DNA from: Paralcaligenes ureilyticus
GTDB taxonomy: Bacteria > Pseudomonadota > Gammaproteobacteria > Burkholderiales > Burkholderiaceae_B
Reading direction: 5' to 3'
Assembly: GCF_004346225.1 (NCBI RefSeq)
Contig: NZ_SMAJ01000019.1
Span: forward strand, 20,209 to 84,208
DNA: 64,000 nt
The notes under the pieces are model-generated. The model saw only the letters and a list, made by a program, of their open reading frames with translations, was not told the DNA's origin and ran no database searches. A program made the translations under genes and the position numbers. Below are positions 26,348 through 35,168 of this stretch, piece by piece. Positions within the stretch are counted from its first letter, which is position 1. Each line of letters starts with the position of its first letter.

Positions 26348-27105
26348 CAGTACGTGGCCCGGCCGCCCGAAACGTCGAATACGCCGCCGGTGGTGAAAGA
26401 ACATTCTTCCGAGCAGAGCCAGGATACGAGCGCCGCGATTTCAGCCGTTGTGCCGAAACGGTTCATGGGGATTTTGGAGAGCATGTAATCGATATGCTGT
26501 TGGGTCATTTGCGAAAACATGGCCGTGCGCACGGCGGCGGGCGTTACGCAGTTGACGGTGATGCCGGCCTGCGCGAGCTCCTTGCCCAAGGATTTTGTCA
26601 AGGCAATGACGCCGGCCTTGGAGGCGCTGTAGGCGGAGGCGTTCGGGTTGCCTTCCTTGCCGGCGATCGATGCAATGTTGGCAATGCGGCCGTAACCCCT
26701 GGCCTGCATTTGCGGCGCGATCGCGCGGCAGCATAAAAATGGGCCGCGCAGGTTGATGTTCATGACACGGTCCCATTCGGCGACCGGGTAGTCGCATACC
26801 GTGGCGTTTGGCCCGGTAATGCCCGCGCTGGTGACCAGGATGTCGATGCTGCCCATCGCCTGCAGGGTGGAAGCGGTTGCGTGCGCTACCTCGTCTTCGC
26901 TCGCGACATCGAGCCCTACTGTGTGGACCTGTGTCGAATCAAGCAATGCGCGCGCCTGGTCTAGCGCCTTGGCGTCGCGATCCCAAAGCGCAACGGTTGC
27001 GCCACCCGCAAGCAAACGTTGCACGATGGCCAGCCCGATCCCCGCCGCGCCGCCCGTCACAACGGCATGACGGCCTGAAAAATCGTAGTGATTCGCTTGT
27101 GCCAC
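26347..27105 (-). CDS. SDR-family oxidoreductase
   Basis: Classical SDR of 252 aa with TGGAAGIG, Asp in ALWDRDAKAL (NAD preference), SAG in place of NAG, the Ser of ANIASIAG and YSASK. The C-terminal TTGGVFDVSGGRATY resembles 2-dehydro-3-deoxy-L-rhamnonate/fuconate dehydrogenases and L-rhamnose dehydrogenases, so a sugar-acid oxidation is likely but not proven. It is the first gene of the minus operon, divergent from the UxaA-type gene. Confidence 0.9.
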   Translation of the reverse strand: MAQANHYDFSGRHAVVTGGAAGIGLAIVQRLLAGGATVALWDRDAKALDQARALLDSTQVHTVGLDVASEDEVAHATASTLQAMGSIDILVTSAGITGPNATVCDYPVAEWDRVMNINLRGPFLCCRAIAPQMQARGYGRIANIASIAGKEGNPNASAYSASKAGVIALTKSLGKELAQAGITVNCVTPAAVRTAMFSQMTQQHIDYMLSKIPMNRFGTTAEIAALVSWLCSEECSFTTGGVFDVSGGRATY

Positions 27106-27248
27106 GGGTTTTCCTTAGGTTGGCGGCGCCTGCGCGTCGCAATGGGTAAATTGGCCTTACCAATCGGTAGCTACAGATTTCCATATCTCAATGGGCTTGT
27201 CAAGGTAAAAGGGCTGCCATGGATTACCCTACCCTGACGAGCGAGATT

Positions 27249-27259
27249 TGGTAATACCA
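27249..27259. promoter_or_regulatory. Putative GntR operator in divergent promoter
   Basis: TGGTAATACCA is a perfect fit to the TNGT-N3-ACNA pattern bound by FadR/FCD-type GntR proteins. A related TGGCCTTACCA lies at 27152-27162, and TGGGTAAA (27143-27150) is mirrored by TTTACCCA (27261-27268). The 263-bp gap 27106-27368 holds both divergent promoters and no gene. Confidence 0.6.
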
Positions 27260-27368
27260 CTTTACCCATATTTGTTTGTGTAATAGACTGAAGGCCGAAT
27301 TGGAAATCAGGGCGCGACGCATTGGCGACCGCCGGCAGGGATCAGAAAGTTTATAGTCTGGAGGCCGT

Positions 27369-28931
27369 GTGGCACAGGAAATTTCAATACCGGTCGACGA
27401 GATCGGCCGGCTGGATCAGGCGCCAGCCGTAATCCGCCTGAATCAAAACGACGATGTGCTGATTGCGACCCGCGATATCAAGCCGGGTACGGCCATTGCT
27501 GCCGAAAACATCGCTGCCTCCGAGGCCATTCCGGCCGGTCACAAAATGGCGGCGCATGCGATTTCTGCGGGCGACGCCATACGCCGGTATGACCAGATCA
27601 TTGGTTTTGCCAGCTGTGATATTGCCGCGGGCCAGCATATCCATCTGCACAATATGACCATGCACAATTTCGCGCGCGATTATGCTTTTTGCGCCGACGT
27701 CAAACCTGTGCGCAAACCGCCAGCGGCCCTGACCTTCAACGGCTTTGTCCGCCCGGACGGGCGCGTGGCCACACGCAACTACATCGGTGTCGTCAGCAGC
27801 GTCAATTGTTCGGCCCGGGTCTGTCGGCAGATTGCCGACGCGTTTCGCGATGAAGCCCTTGGCGCGTTCCCGAATGTGGATGGCGTGGTGCCCATTACGC
27901 ATAAAACCGGCTGTGGCATGGCTTCCAAAGGCGAAGGCATCGATTTACTACGGCGGGTGATCGCCGGTTATATCCGGCATCCAAACTTTGCCGGGGTTCT
28001 GTTTGTAGGACTGGGATGCGAATCCAATCAGATTTCGTCTTTGCTGGCGGCCGAACATTTGGCCGAGTCCAACCGGCTGCGCACTCTAACCATTCAGGAC
28101 ACGGGCGGTTCGCGTAAAACCATAGAGCGCGGCATCGAGATCGTGCGCGAAATGCTCGCCGTTGCCAACCGAGATGAGCGCCAGCCGCTGCCCATCAGCC
28201 ATATAACCGTGGGTTTGCAGTGCGGCGGATCTGACGGTTATTCGGGCATTACGGCCAATCCGGCGCTAGGCGCGGCGATGGATTTGCTCGTCGAACACGG
28301 TGGCACGGCCATTCTTAGCGAAACGCCGGAAATATACGGTGCCGAGCATCTTCTGACGCGCCGGGCGATCTCCCGCGCGGTGGGTGAAAAACTGGTCGAC
28401 CGGATTCATTGGTGGGAAAAATACACTGAACGTCTGGGCGGCGAAATGAATAACAATCCATCGCCTGGGAACAAGGCGGGCGGGTTGACGACGATTCTGG
28501 AAAAGTCTTTGGGCGCAGTCGCCAAGGCCGGCACCAGCAATCTGTCCGATGTCGTCGAATACGCGCAAACCGTGACGGCCCATGGCTTGGTGTTTATGGA
28601 TACCCCGGGGTACGACCCGGTTTCAGCCACCGGCCAGGTAGCGGGAGGGGCCAATGTTATTTGTTTTACGACTGGCCGCGGCTCGGTCTACGGCTGCAAG
28701 CCCTCGCCGTCGCTGAAACTGGCGACCAATTCAACCATGTATCGGCGCATGAGCGAAGACATGGACATCAACTGCGGCGAGATTCTGGATGGCGCCAATA
28801 CCGTGCAGCAGGTAGGCGAGCAGATTTTCCGGCGCATCATCGAAGTGGCATCGGGCGATCGCACGAAAAGCGAGCTGCAGGGGTTTGGCGAAGACGAGTT
28901 CGCGCCCTGGATACTCGGGCCAACCATGTGA
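27369..28931 (+). CDS. UxaA-family dehydratase (altronate/galactarate dehydratase type)
   Basis: Full-length UxaA-family protein (520 aa) with an N-terminal SAF domain (VLIATRDIKPGTAI, HKMAAHAISAGDAIRRY) and the C-terminal dehydratase core (GFVRPDGRVATRNYIGVVSSVNCSA, THKTGCG, GLGCESNQ, QCGGSDGYSGITANPALG, NNPSPGNKAGGLTTILEKSLG). The family contains Fe-dependent D-altronate and D-galactarate dehydratases, yielding 2-oxo-3-deoxy sugar acids. The start is GTG with GGAGG five bases upstream. It leads the plus-strand operon. The substrate could be altronate, galactarate or another aldonate/aldarate. Confidence 0.9.
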   Translation: MAQEISIPVDEIGRLDQAPAVIRLNQNDDVLIATRDIKPGTAIAAENIAASEAIPAGHKMAAHAISAGDAIRRYDQIIGFASCDIAAGQHIHLHNMTMHNFARDYAFCADVKPVRKPPAALTFNGFVRPDGRVATRNYIGVVSSVNCSARVCRQIADAFRDEALGAFPNVDGVVPITHKTGCGMASKGEGIDLLRRVIAGYIRHPNFAGVLFVGLGCESNQISSLLAAEHLAESNRLRTLTIQDTGGSRKTIERGIEIVREMLAVANRDERQPLPISHITVGLQCGGSDGYSGITANPALGAAMDLLVEHGGTAILSETPEIYGAEHLLTRRAISRAVGEKLVDRIHWWEKYTERLGGEMNNNPSPGNKAGGLTTILEKSLGAVAKAGTSNLSDVVEYAQTVTAHGLVFMDTPGYDPVSATGQVAGGANVICFTTGRGSVYGCKPSPSLKLATNSTMYRRMSEDMDINCGEILDGANTVQQVGEQIFRRIIEVASGDRTKSELQGFGEDEFAPWILGPTM

Positions 28932-28978
28932 TGGTGCGGCGGTACAAAAAATAATCGCGGGCGGTAAAGGAGACAATA

Positions 28979-30706
28979 GTGAGTGACAAAGAAAAGCCTG
29001 TGCGTCGCAGCCAGGCCTGGTTCGGACGGCTTGACCGCGACGGTTTCATCTACCGTTCGTGGATGAAGAATCGAGGCATCCCGCACGATCAGTTCGACGG
29101 TCGCCCGGTGATTGGCATTTGCAATACTTTCTCTGAACTGACGCCGTGCAATTCGCATTTCCGCACCTTGGCCGAGCAGGTCAAGATCGGGGTTTGGGAG
29201 TCGGGCGGCTTCCCTCTCGAGTTTCCGGTCATGTCGCTGGGCGAGACGATGTTGCGGCCTACGGCCATGCTGTTTCGCAACCTGGCCAGCATGGACGTCG
29301 AGGAATCGATACGCGGCAATCCGTTGGATGGCGTCGTATTGCTGATGGGCTGCGACAAAACGACGCCTTCGCTCATGATGGGGGCGGCGTCCTGCGACCT
29401 GCCCACTATCGGTGTGTCGGGCGGTCCCATGCTTAGCGGCAAGTTTCGAGGCCGCGAACTGGGTTCAGGCACCGACGTCTGGAAGATGTCTGAAGAAGTT
29501 CGCGCCGGGCAAATGTCGCAGGAAGAATTTTTCGAAGCGGAAAGCTGCATGCATCGCTCGCATGGGCATTGCATGACGATGGGTACGGCATCCACGATGG
29601 CCAGCATGGTGGAAGCGCTGGGCATGAGCCTGCCTGGCAACGCGGCGATTCCCGCCGTGGATGCGCGCCGCAATCTGCTCGCGCGCGCTTCGGGCCGGCG
29701 CATTGTGCAGATGGTCAAAGATGATCTGGTCATGTCGAAAATCCTGACGCGCCAGGCCTTTGAAAACGCCATCCGCGTGAACGCCGCTATCGGTGGCTCG
29801 ACCAACGCGGTGATTCATCTGTTGGCGATTGCGGGGCGTATCGGGGTTGACCTGACGCTTGCCGACTGGGATGCGCTCGGCCACAAATTGCCGTGCCTGG
29901 TTGATCTGCAGCCTTCGGGCACTCATCTGATGGAAGACTTTTATTATGCGGGCGGCGTGCCCGCCGTGATCCGCGAGCTGGGCGATGTCATTGCCCGCGA
30001 TGCCCTGACGGTGAATGGCCAGACCCTGTGGGATAACTGCAAGGATGCGCCAAACTGGAATCGCGAGGTCATCCATGCCTTTAACGAGCCTTTCAAGACC
30101 GAGGCGGGGATAGCCGTACTGCGTGGCAACCTATGCCCCGATGGGGCCGTCATCAAACCTTCGGCCGCCACGCCGGCCCTGCTCAAGCACAAGGGCCGCG
30201 CGGTCGTGTTCGAAAACAGCGAACATATGCACGAGCGCATGGACGATGAAAACCTGGACGTCGACGAGAATTGCGTGCTGGTTTTGAAGAATTGCGGGCC
30301 CCGCGGCTATCCGGGTATGGCCGAAGCCGGCAATATGCCGCTGCCGCCGAAAATCCTGCGCAAAGGCATCACCGATATGGTCCGGGTGTCCGACGCCCGC
30401 ATGAGCGGCACCGCGTATGGCACGGTGGTTCTGCATGTGGCCCCCGAGGCCGCCGCGGGCGGCCCTTTGGCGCTGGTGCAGGACGGCGACATCATCGAAC
30501 TGGATGTGGCCGCGCGCAAGCTGCATTTGCATGTGTCCGATGAAGAGCTCGCACGCCGCCGCGAGGCATGGCAAGCGCCGCCGGCGCCCATGGCGCGCGG
30601 CTGGGTCAAGCTTTATGTCGAGCATGTGCAGCAAGCCAATCTGGGCGCCGACCTTGATTTTCTGCGAGGTAAAAGCGGCGCGGGCATACCCAAAGACAAT
30701 CACTGA
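28979..30706 (+). CDS. IlvD/Edd-family sugar-acid dehydratase
   Basis: Fe-S dependent dehydratase (575 aa), in pattern closest to the pentonate/aldonate dehydratases (L-arabinonate, D-xylonate, D-galactonate) of the IlvD/Edd family. The cluster-binding cysteines appear in GICNTFSELTPCN, GCDKTTP and HGHCMTMGTAST; IGGSTNAVIHLLAIAGR and the C-terminal RMSGTAYGTVVLHVAPEAAAGGPLALV are diagnostic. The start is GTG with AAAGGAG upstream, 47 bp after the UxaA-type gene. Having both dehydratase families in one operon suggests two stereoisomeric sugar acids feed one pathway. Confidence 0.92.
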   Translation: MSDKEKPVRRSQAWFGRLDRDGFIYRSWMKNRGIPHDQFDGRPVIGICNTFSELTPCNSHFRTLAEQVKIGVWESGGFPLEFPVMSLGETMLRPTAMLFRNLASMDVEESIRGNPLDGVVLLMGCDKTTPSLMMGAASCDLPTIGVSGGPMLSGKFRGRELGSGTDVWKMSEEVRAGQMSQEEFFEAESCMHRSHGHCMTMGTASTMASMVEALGMSLPGNAAIPAVDARRNLLARASGRRIVQMVKDDLVMSKILTRQAFENAIRVNAAIGGSTNAVIHLLAIAGRIGVDLTLADWDALGHKLPCLVDLQPSGTHLMEDFYYAGGVPAVIRELGDVIARDALTVNGQTLWDNCKDAPNWNREVIHAFNEPFKTEAGIAVLRGNLCPDGAVIKPSAATPALLKHKGRAVVFENSEHMHERMDDENLDVDENCVLVLKNCGPRGYPGMAEAGNMPLPPKILRKGITDMVRVSDARMSGTAYGTVVLHVAPEAAAGGPLALVQDGDIIELDVAARKLHLHVSDEELARRREAWQAPPAPMARGWVKLYVEHVQQANLGADLDFLRGKSGAGIPKDNH

Positions 30707-30715
30707 GAGCGGTGC

Positions 30716-31672
30716 ATGAAAGTTTTGATTACAGATTATGATTTTCCCGATCTTGACCTGGAGCAAGATCTGTATCGTGCCGCGGGCGTCGAGGTCGTCG
30801 TGGCGCAATGCCGCAGCGAAGCCGATGTCATCGCCGCCTCGGAAGGTTGCCAGGGGCTGCTGGTGCAGTACGCCCCCGTGAACGCCCGTGTATTTGCCGC
30901 AAGGCCGGAGATTCGCATTGTCAGCCGGTTTGGCGCCGGGTTCGATACGATAAATCTGGCCGACGCCGAAGAGCATGGCGTATGGGTGGGCAATTCGCCT
31001 GATTACGGCGTGGGCGAGGTGGCCACTCATGCGCTGGCGATGACGCTATCCTTATTGCGTCATATTGCTTTCTACGACCGCGACGTGAAGGCCGGGAAAT
31101 GGCATTTCACGTCGGCGGGCAAGATGCGGCGCGTGGGCGACATGACCATCGGCATTCTGGGGCTGGGCCGTATAGGCAAGCGTATGGCGCACATCAGCCG
31201 AAACAGTTTCAAGCGGGTGATCGCCTGCGATCCGCATATTATCGACGGGGACTTCCCGGCTTACGTAGAACGCGTTAGCATGGACGAGTTGTTTTCCCAG
31301 TCCGATGCGATCTCGGTGCATGTTCCGCTAAATGATGAGACGCGCGGCCTGGTCAATGCTCGAGCGCTGGGCCTGATGCCGCAGGGCGGCGTCCTGGTCA
31401 ATACGGCGCGCGGCCCCGTTGTTGATATCGACGCCTTGCTTGCGGCACTCGACAGCGGTCGTCTCGATGGGGCCGCGCTCGACGTGCTGCCGATCGAGCC
31501 GCCCGCCATAGATGCCCGCATTGTGCAGCATCCGCGTGTATTGCTGACGCCGCACGCTGCGTTTTATTCTGTGGTGGCGGAAAAAGAATTGCGGCGCAAG
31601 GCTGCGCAGAATTTAATCGATTGGGCGCAACGAGGCCGCCCATCGTATGTGGTAGTGGAAGGCGTGGCATAA
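30716..31672 (+). CDS. D-isomer-specific 2-hydroxyacid dehydrogenase (CtBP/SerA-like)
   Basis: NAD-dependent 2-hydroxyacid dehydrogenase (318 aa) of the C-terminal-binding-protein/phosphoglycerate dehydrogenase group. The Rossmann motif is ILGLGRIGKRMA; catalytic Arg is in NTARGPVVD, Glu in DVLPIEPP and His in TPHAAFYS. It starts 9 bp after the IlvD-type gene and probably reduces or oxidises a 2-oxo acid from sugar-acid breakdown, for example glyoxylate, hydroxypyruvate or tartronate semialdehyde-type products. Confidence 0.9.
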   Translation: MKVLITDYDFPDLDLEQDLYRAAGVEVVVAQCRSEADVIAASEGCQGLLVQYAPVNARVFAARPEIRIVSRFGAGFDTINLADAEEHGVWVGNSPDYGVGEVATHALAMTLSLLRHIAFYDRDVKAGKWHFTSAGKMRRVGDMTIGILGLGRIGKRMAHISRNSFKRVIACDPHIIDGDFPAYVERVSMDELFSQSDAISVHVPLNDETRGLVNARALGLMPQGGVLVNTARGPVVDIDALLAALDSGRLDGAALDVLPIEPPAIDARIVQHPRVLLTPHAAFYSVVAEKELRRKAAQNLIDWAQRGRPSYVVVEGVA

Positions 31673-31704
31673 ATCATAAGTAGAACGAGACAAAGGAACA
31701 CGGC

Positions 31705-32793
31705 ATGGCATCAGTGCAGATTCGAGGAATACAGAAGTATTTCGGCGGCACACAGGTTATTCGCGGTGTCGATATCGACATCGAAGATGGGCAATTTGCC
31801 GTACTGGTTGGGCCGTCGGGTTGCGGCAAGTCGACCTTGTTGCGGATGTTGGCCGGGCTGGAGCAGATCACCGAAGGTGAAATCCTGATCAATGGCAAGG
31901 TTGTCAATAATATGCAGCCCAAGGAACGCGACATTGCCATGGTGTTCCAGAATTACGCGTTGTACCCGCACATGACGGTGTACGACAATATGGCGTTTTC
32001 CTTGTTATTGGCCAAAATCGACAAAGACGATATCAAGAAGCGGGTCGATCGCGCCTCTGAAATTCTGGGCCTTTCGCAATTGCTGGAGCGTTTCCCGCGT
32101 CAGCTTTCAGGCGGTCAGCGTCAGCGTGTTGCGATGGGCCGCGCCATTGTGCGCGACCCGCAGGTTTTTCTGTTCGACGAGCCCTTGTCCAACCTCGATG
32201 CCAAGCTGCGTGTGCAAATGCGTGCGGAAATCAAAGAGCTGCATCAGCGCCTTCACACCACCTCGGTCTATGTGACCCACGATCAGATCGAAGCCATGAC
32301 GATGGCCGATCAGATCGTTGTCATGCACGATGGCGTGGTTGAGCAGCGCGGCAAGCCGCTCGACCTTTACGACCACCCCGATAACCTGTTTGTAGCGGGC
32401 TTCATCGGTTCGCCGGCGATGAATTTCGTGCCTGGCGTGTTGCGTCGCAGTGGATCCGGCGCGCGGGTAGAGTTTCCCGACGGCTCGTTCGTGCCTGCGC
32501 CCATCACCACCGGCCAGACGGCTGGAGTCGATGGCCAGCCGGTGATTTATGGCGTACGCCCCGAGCACTTGAATGTTGCTTCGGGCGACGAAGGGATCAA
32601 AACGGGGGTTGTCGTCATTGAGCCCACCGGCGCCAACACCGAGGTCTATTCACGGTTTTGCAATGCGGATCTCATTTCGATCTTTCGCGAGCGCCACAAC
32701 TTCAAGGCGGGCGACACGCTGCGCCTGGTTCCCGACCACCATCACACCCATTTGTTCGACGCAGAGTCCGGCAAGGCTTTGCGGCAAAACTGA
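31705..32793 (+). CDS. Carbohydrate ABC transporter ATP-binding protein (UgpC/MalK-like)
   Basis: CUT1-type ATPase (362 aa): Walker A GPSGCGKST, Q-loop MVFQNYALYPHMTVYDNM, signature LSGGQRQRVAMGRAIVRDP, Walker B VFLFDEPLSNLDAKLR, H-switch VTHDQIEAMTMAD. The C-terminal TOBE/MRP domain (about 240-362, VIYGVRPEHL) is typical. It energises the two permeases encoded at 34.3-36.0 kb for import of a sugar, polyol or sugar acid. Confidence 0.95.
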   Translation: MASVQIRGIQKYFGGTQVIRGVDIDIEDGQFAVLVGPSGCGKSTLLRMLAGLEQITEGEILINGKVVNNMQPKERDIAMVFQNYALYPHMTVYDNMAFSLLLAKIDKDDIKKRVDRASEILGLSQLLERFPRQLSGGQRQRVAMGRAIVRDPQVFLFDEPLSNLDAKLRVQMRAEIKELHQRLHTTSVYVTHDQIEAMTMADQIVVMHDGVVEQRGKPLDLYDHPDNLFVAGFIGSPAMNFVPGVLRRSGSGARVEFPDGSFVPAPITTGQTAGVDGQPVIYGVRPEHLNVASGDEGIKTGVVVIEPTGANTEVYSRFCNADLISIFRERHNFKAGDTLRLVPDHHHTHLFDAESGKALRQN

Positions 32794-32862
32794 TTTTTTG
32801 GAGGCACACAGCAAGACTGATTTCCCGTGGGCTTAGTCCCTTTAACCAAAGGAGTGGAAGAC

Positions 32863-34182
32863 ATGACAAAACTTACAAGACGCGATTTTCTGGTGTCTAC
32901 GGCCGCAGCGGCTGCAGCAACAACCCTGAGCGGCAGCGCTTTTGCCGCCGAAGCCGGCACCAAGCTGAATTACACGCCGGAAAAAGGCGCCACCTTGCGT
33001 GTGCTGCGGTGGAAGCGCTTCGTGCAGGGCGACGAAGACCTCTGGATGGCAAACACCAAAAAATTCACCGAGCAAACCGGCATACCGGTACGCATCGACA
33101 ACGAAGGCTGGGAAGATGTGCGGCCCAAGGCGGCGGTGGCGGCACGGGTGGGCAGCGGTCCCGACATTATCATCGGCTGGTTCGATGACCCGGAGCAATA
33201 TCCCGAGAAGCTGGTTGACGTTTCCGACCTGGGTACTTACCTGGACAAGAAATACGGCGGCTGGTACGACGTATGCAAGAAATACGGCATGAAGGATGGC
33301 AAGTGGATCGCCATACCCCTGGGGGTTGTCGGCAACGCGCTGGTGTATCGTCAAAGCATGATCAAGGCGGCCGGGTTCGATACCGTTCCCAAAGACTTGG
33401 CGGGTTTTCTCAAACTGTGCCAGGCGCTCAAGGCCAAGAACACGCCGGCGGGTTTTGCGTTTGGCCACGCGGTGGGCGACGGCAATAACTTTGCGCACTG
33501 GCTGCTGTGGTCGCACGGCGGCATGCTGGTCAATAAAAAGGGCCATGTGGTGGTCGAGTCGCCCGAAACCGTTGCGGCGCTGGAATATGCCAGGGAACTG
33601 TACAAAACCTTTATTCCGGGCACGCTGGCGTGGCAGGATCCGTCCAATAACAAGGCCTTCCTGGACAGCCAGATCAGTCTGACGGCCAACGGCATTTCGG
33701 TGTATTACGCGGCAAAGAAGTCCGCCGATCCGAAAATGCAGGCGATCGCGCTGGATATCGAGCATGCACATCTTCCCGTAGGCTCTACCGGCAAGCATAC
33801 CGAGCTGATGCAGATCACACAGATGATGTTGTTCAAGTACTCCAAGTATCCCAAGGCCGCCAAGGCTTTCATGCAATTCATGATGGAAGCCGATCAGTAC
33901 AACCCGTGGATGCAGGCCGCCATTGGCTATGTCAGTCAACCGCTGAAAGCCTACGAGGCCAACCCGATCTGGACGTCGGATCCGAAAGCGACCGTGTTCC
34001 GCGATTCCGCGGCGATCATGATCGACAACGGCCATGCAGGGCCTCTTGGAACCGCTTCGGCAGCTGTCATGGCCGATTATGTGGTGGTTGATATGTTTGC
34101 CGCGGCGGCAAGCGGATCGAAGACACCCAAAGAAGCGGCCAAGCAGGCGGCTGAACGCGCCAAGCGTTATTACAAGGCCTAA
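32863..34182 (+). CDS. ABC transporter extracellular solute-binding protein (family 1), Tat-exported
   Basis: Periplasmic sugar-type binding protein (439 aa). The signal peptide MTKLTRRDFLVSTAAAAAAT carries a twin-arginine motif and cleavage is likely after SAFA, so it is exported folded. The mature part has the family-1 layout (RVLRWKRFVQGDEDLW, GPDIIIGWFDDP, WIAIPLGVVGNALVYRQSMI, HWLLWSHGG). The start at 32863 has AAAGGAG upstream; an earlier in-frame start at 32827 would mask the signal. The ligand is inferred to be the sugar acid degraded by the adjacent enzymes. Confidence 0.93.
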   Translation: MTKLTRRDFLVSTAAAAAATTLSGSAFAAEAGTKLNYTPEKGATLRVLRWKRFVQGDEDLWMANTKKFTEQTGIPVRIDNEGWEDVRPKAAVAARVGSGPDIIIGWFDDPEQYPEKLVDVSDLGTYLDKKYGGWYDVCKKYGMKDGKWIAIPLGVVGNALVYRQSMIKAAGFDTVPKDLAGFLKLCQALKAKNTPAGFAFGHAVGDGNNFAHWLLWSHGGMLVNKKGHVVVESPETVAALEYARELYKTFIPGTLAWQDPSNNKAFLDSQISLTANGISVYYAAKKSADPKMQAIALDIEHAHLPVGSTGKHTELMQITQMMLFKYSKYPKAAKAFMQFMMEADQYNPWMQAAIGYVSQPLKAYEANPIWTSDPKATVFRDSAAIMIDNGHAGPLGTASAAVMADYVVVDMFAAAASGSKTPKEAAKQAAERAKRYYKA

Positions 34183-34268
34183 GAGCGCGACGCCCGGGGG
34201 CCGGGCGGCACGCTCCCTCCTGACGGCGGCCCAGGCCGCCGTCAGCGACGTTTCCATCTAGGATGCTT

Positions 34269-35168
34269 ATGCTATCTCGACTGTTCAATAACAAGAATGT
34301 GCTGGGGCTGTGTTTTATGCTGCCCTCGGCCATATTGCTGCTGGTGTTTCTGACGTATCCGCTTGGGCTGGGGGTTTGGCTCGGTTTTACCGATGCCAAA
34401 ATAGGAAGTTCGGGTCATTGGATAGGCCTGGACAACTATCGCTATCTGATCGGCGATTCGATCGCGCAGCTGGCCCTGTTCAACACGATACTTTATACCG
34501 TTGTGGCCAGTATCCTGAAGTTCATGCTGGGCCTGTGGCTGGCTCTGTTGCTTAACAAGAATTTGCCGTTCAAATCTTTTTTCCGATCCATGGTGCTACT
34601 GCCGTGGATCGTGCCCACGGCGCTATCGGCGCTGGCATTCTGGTGGATATACGATCCGCAGTTTTCGATTATCAGCTGGACGCTCGTGAAGATGGGCGTG
34701 ATCCATCATTACATCAATTTCCTGGGCGACCCATGGATGGCCCGGGCCTCGGTGATCGTCGCCAACGTATGGCGCGGCATTCCCTTTGTGGCGATCACGC
34801 TGCTGGCTGGGCTGCAGACGATTTCGCCGGCGCTGTATGAGGCCGCGTCGATCGACGGGGTGACCCCCTGGCAGCAGTTCCGCTATGTGACCTTGCCGCT
34901 GCTCACGCCCATCATTGCGGTGGTGATGACTTTCTCGGTACTGTTTACGTTCACCGACTTTCAGCTGATTTACGTGCTGACACGCGGTGGCCCGCTCAAT
35001 GCCACGCATCTGATGACGACCTTGTCGTTTCAACGCGCCATTCCGGGCGGATCGCTGGGCGAGGGTGCCGCGTTGGCGATACTGATGATTCCGTTCCTGC
35101 TGGCGTCCATCATGTTCTCGTATTTCGGGCTGCAACGTCGCGCCTGGCAACAAGGAGGGGATAAATGA
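34269..35168 (+). CDS. Carbohydrate ABC transporter permease (MalF/UgpA-like)
   Basis: Inner-membrane permease of about 299 aa with six predicted hydrophobic segments. It carries the EAA loop LYEAASIDGVTPWQQFRYVTLPLLTPII that contacts the ATPase. AGGA lies at the right distance for the ATG at 34269; an ATG two codons earlier (34263) overlaps it. Its TGA overlaps the next permease start. Confidence 0.92.
   Translation: MLSRLFNNKNVLGLCFMLPSAILLLVFLTYPLGLGVWLGFTDAKIGSSGHWIGLDNYRYLIGDSIAQLALFNTILYTVVASILKFMLGLWLALLLNKNLPFKSFFRSMVLLPWIVPTALSALAFWWIYDPQFSIISWTLVKMGVIHHYINFLGDPWMARASVIVANVWRGIPFVAITLLAGLQTISPALYEAASIDGVTPWQQFRYVTLPLLTPIIAVVMTFSVLFTFTDFQLIYVLTRGGPLNATHLMTTLSFQRAIPGGSLGEGAALAILMIPFLLASIMFSYFGLQRRAWQQGGDK

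Noticed and set aside
32842..34257. 471-codon open frame antisense to the solute-binding protein
   Set aside because: The plus-strand frame has a Tat signal, ribosome-binding site and family motifs; the antisense frame has none.
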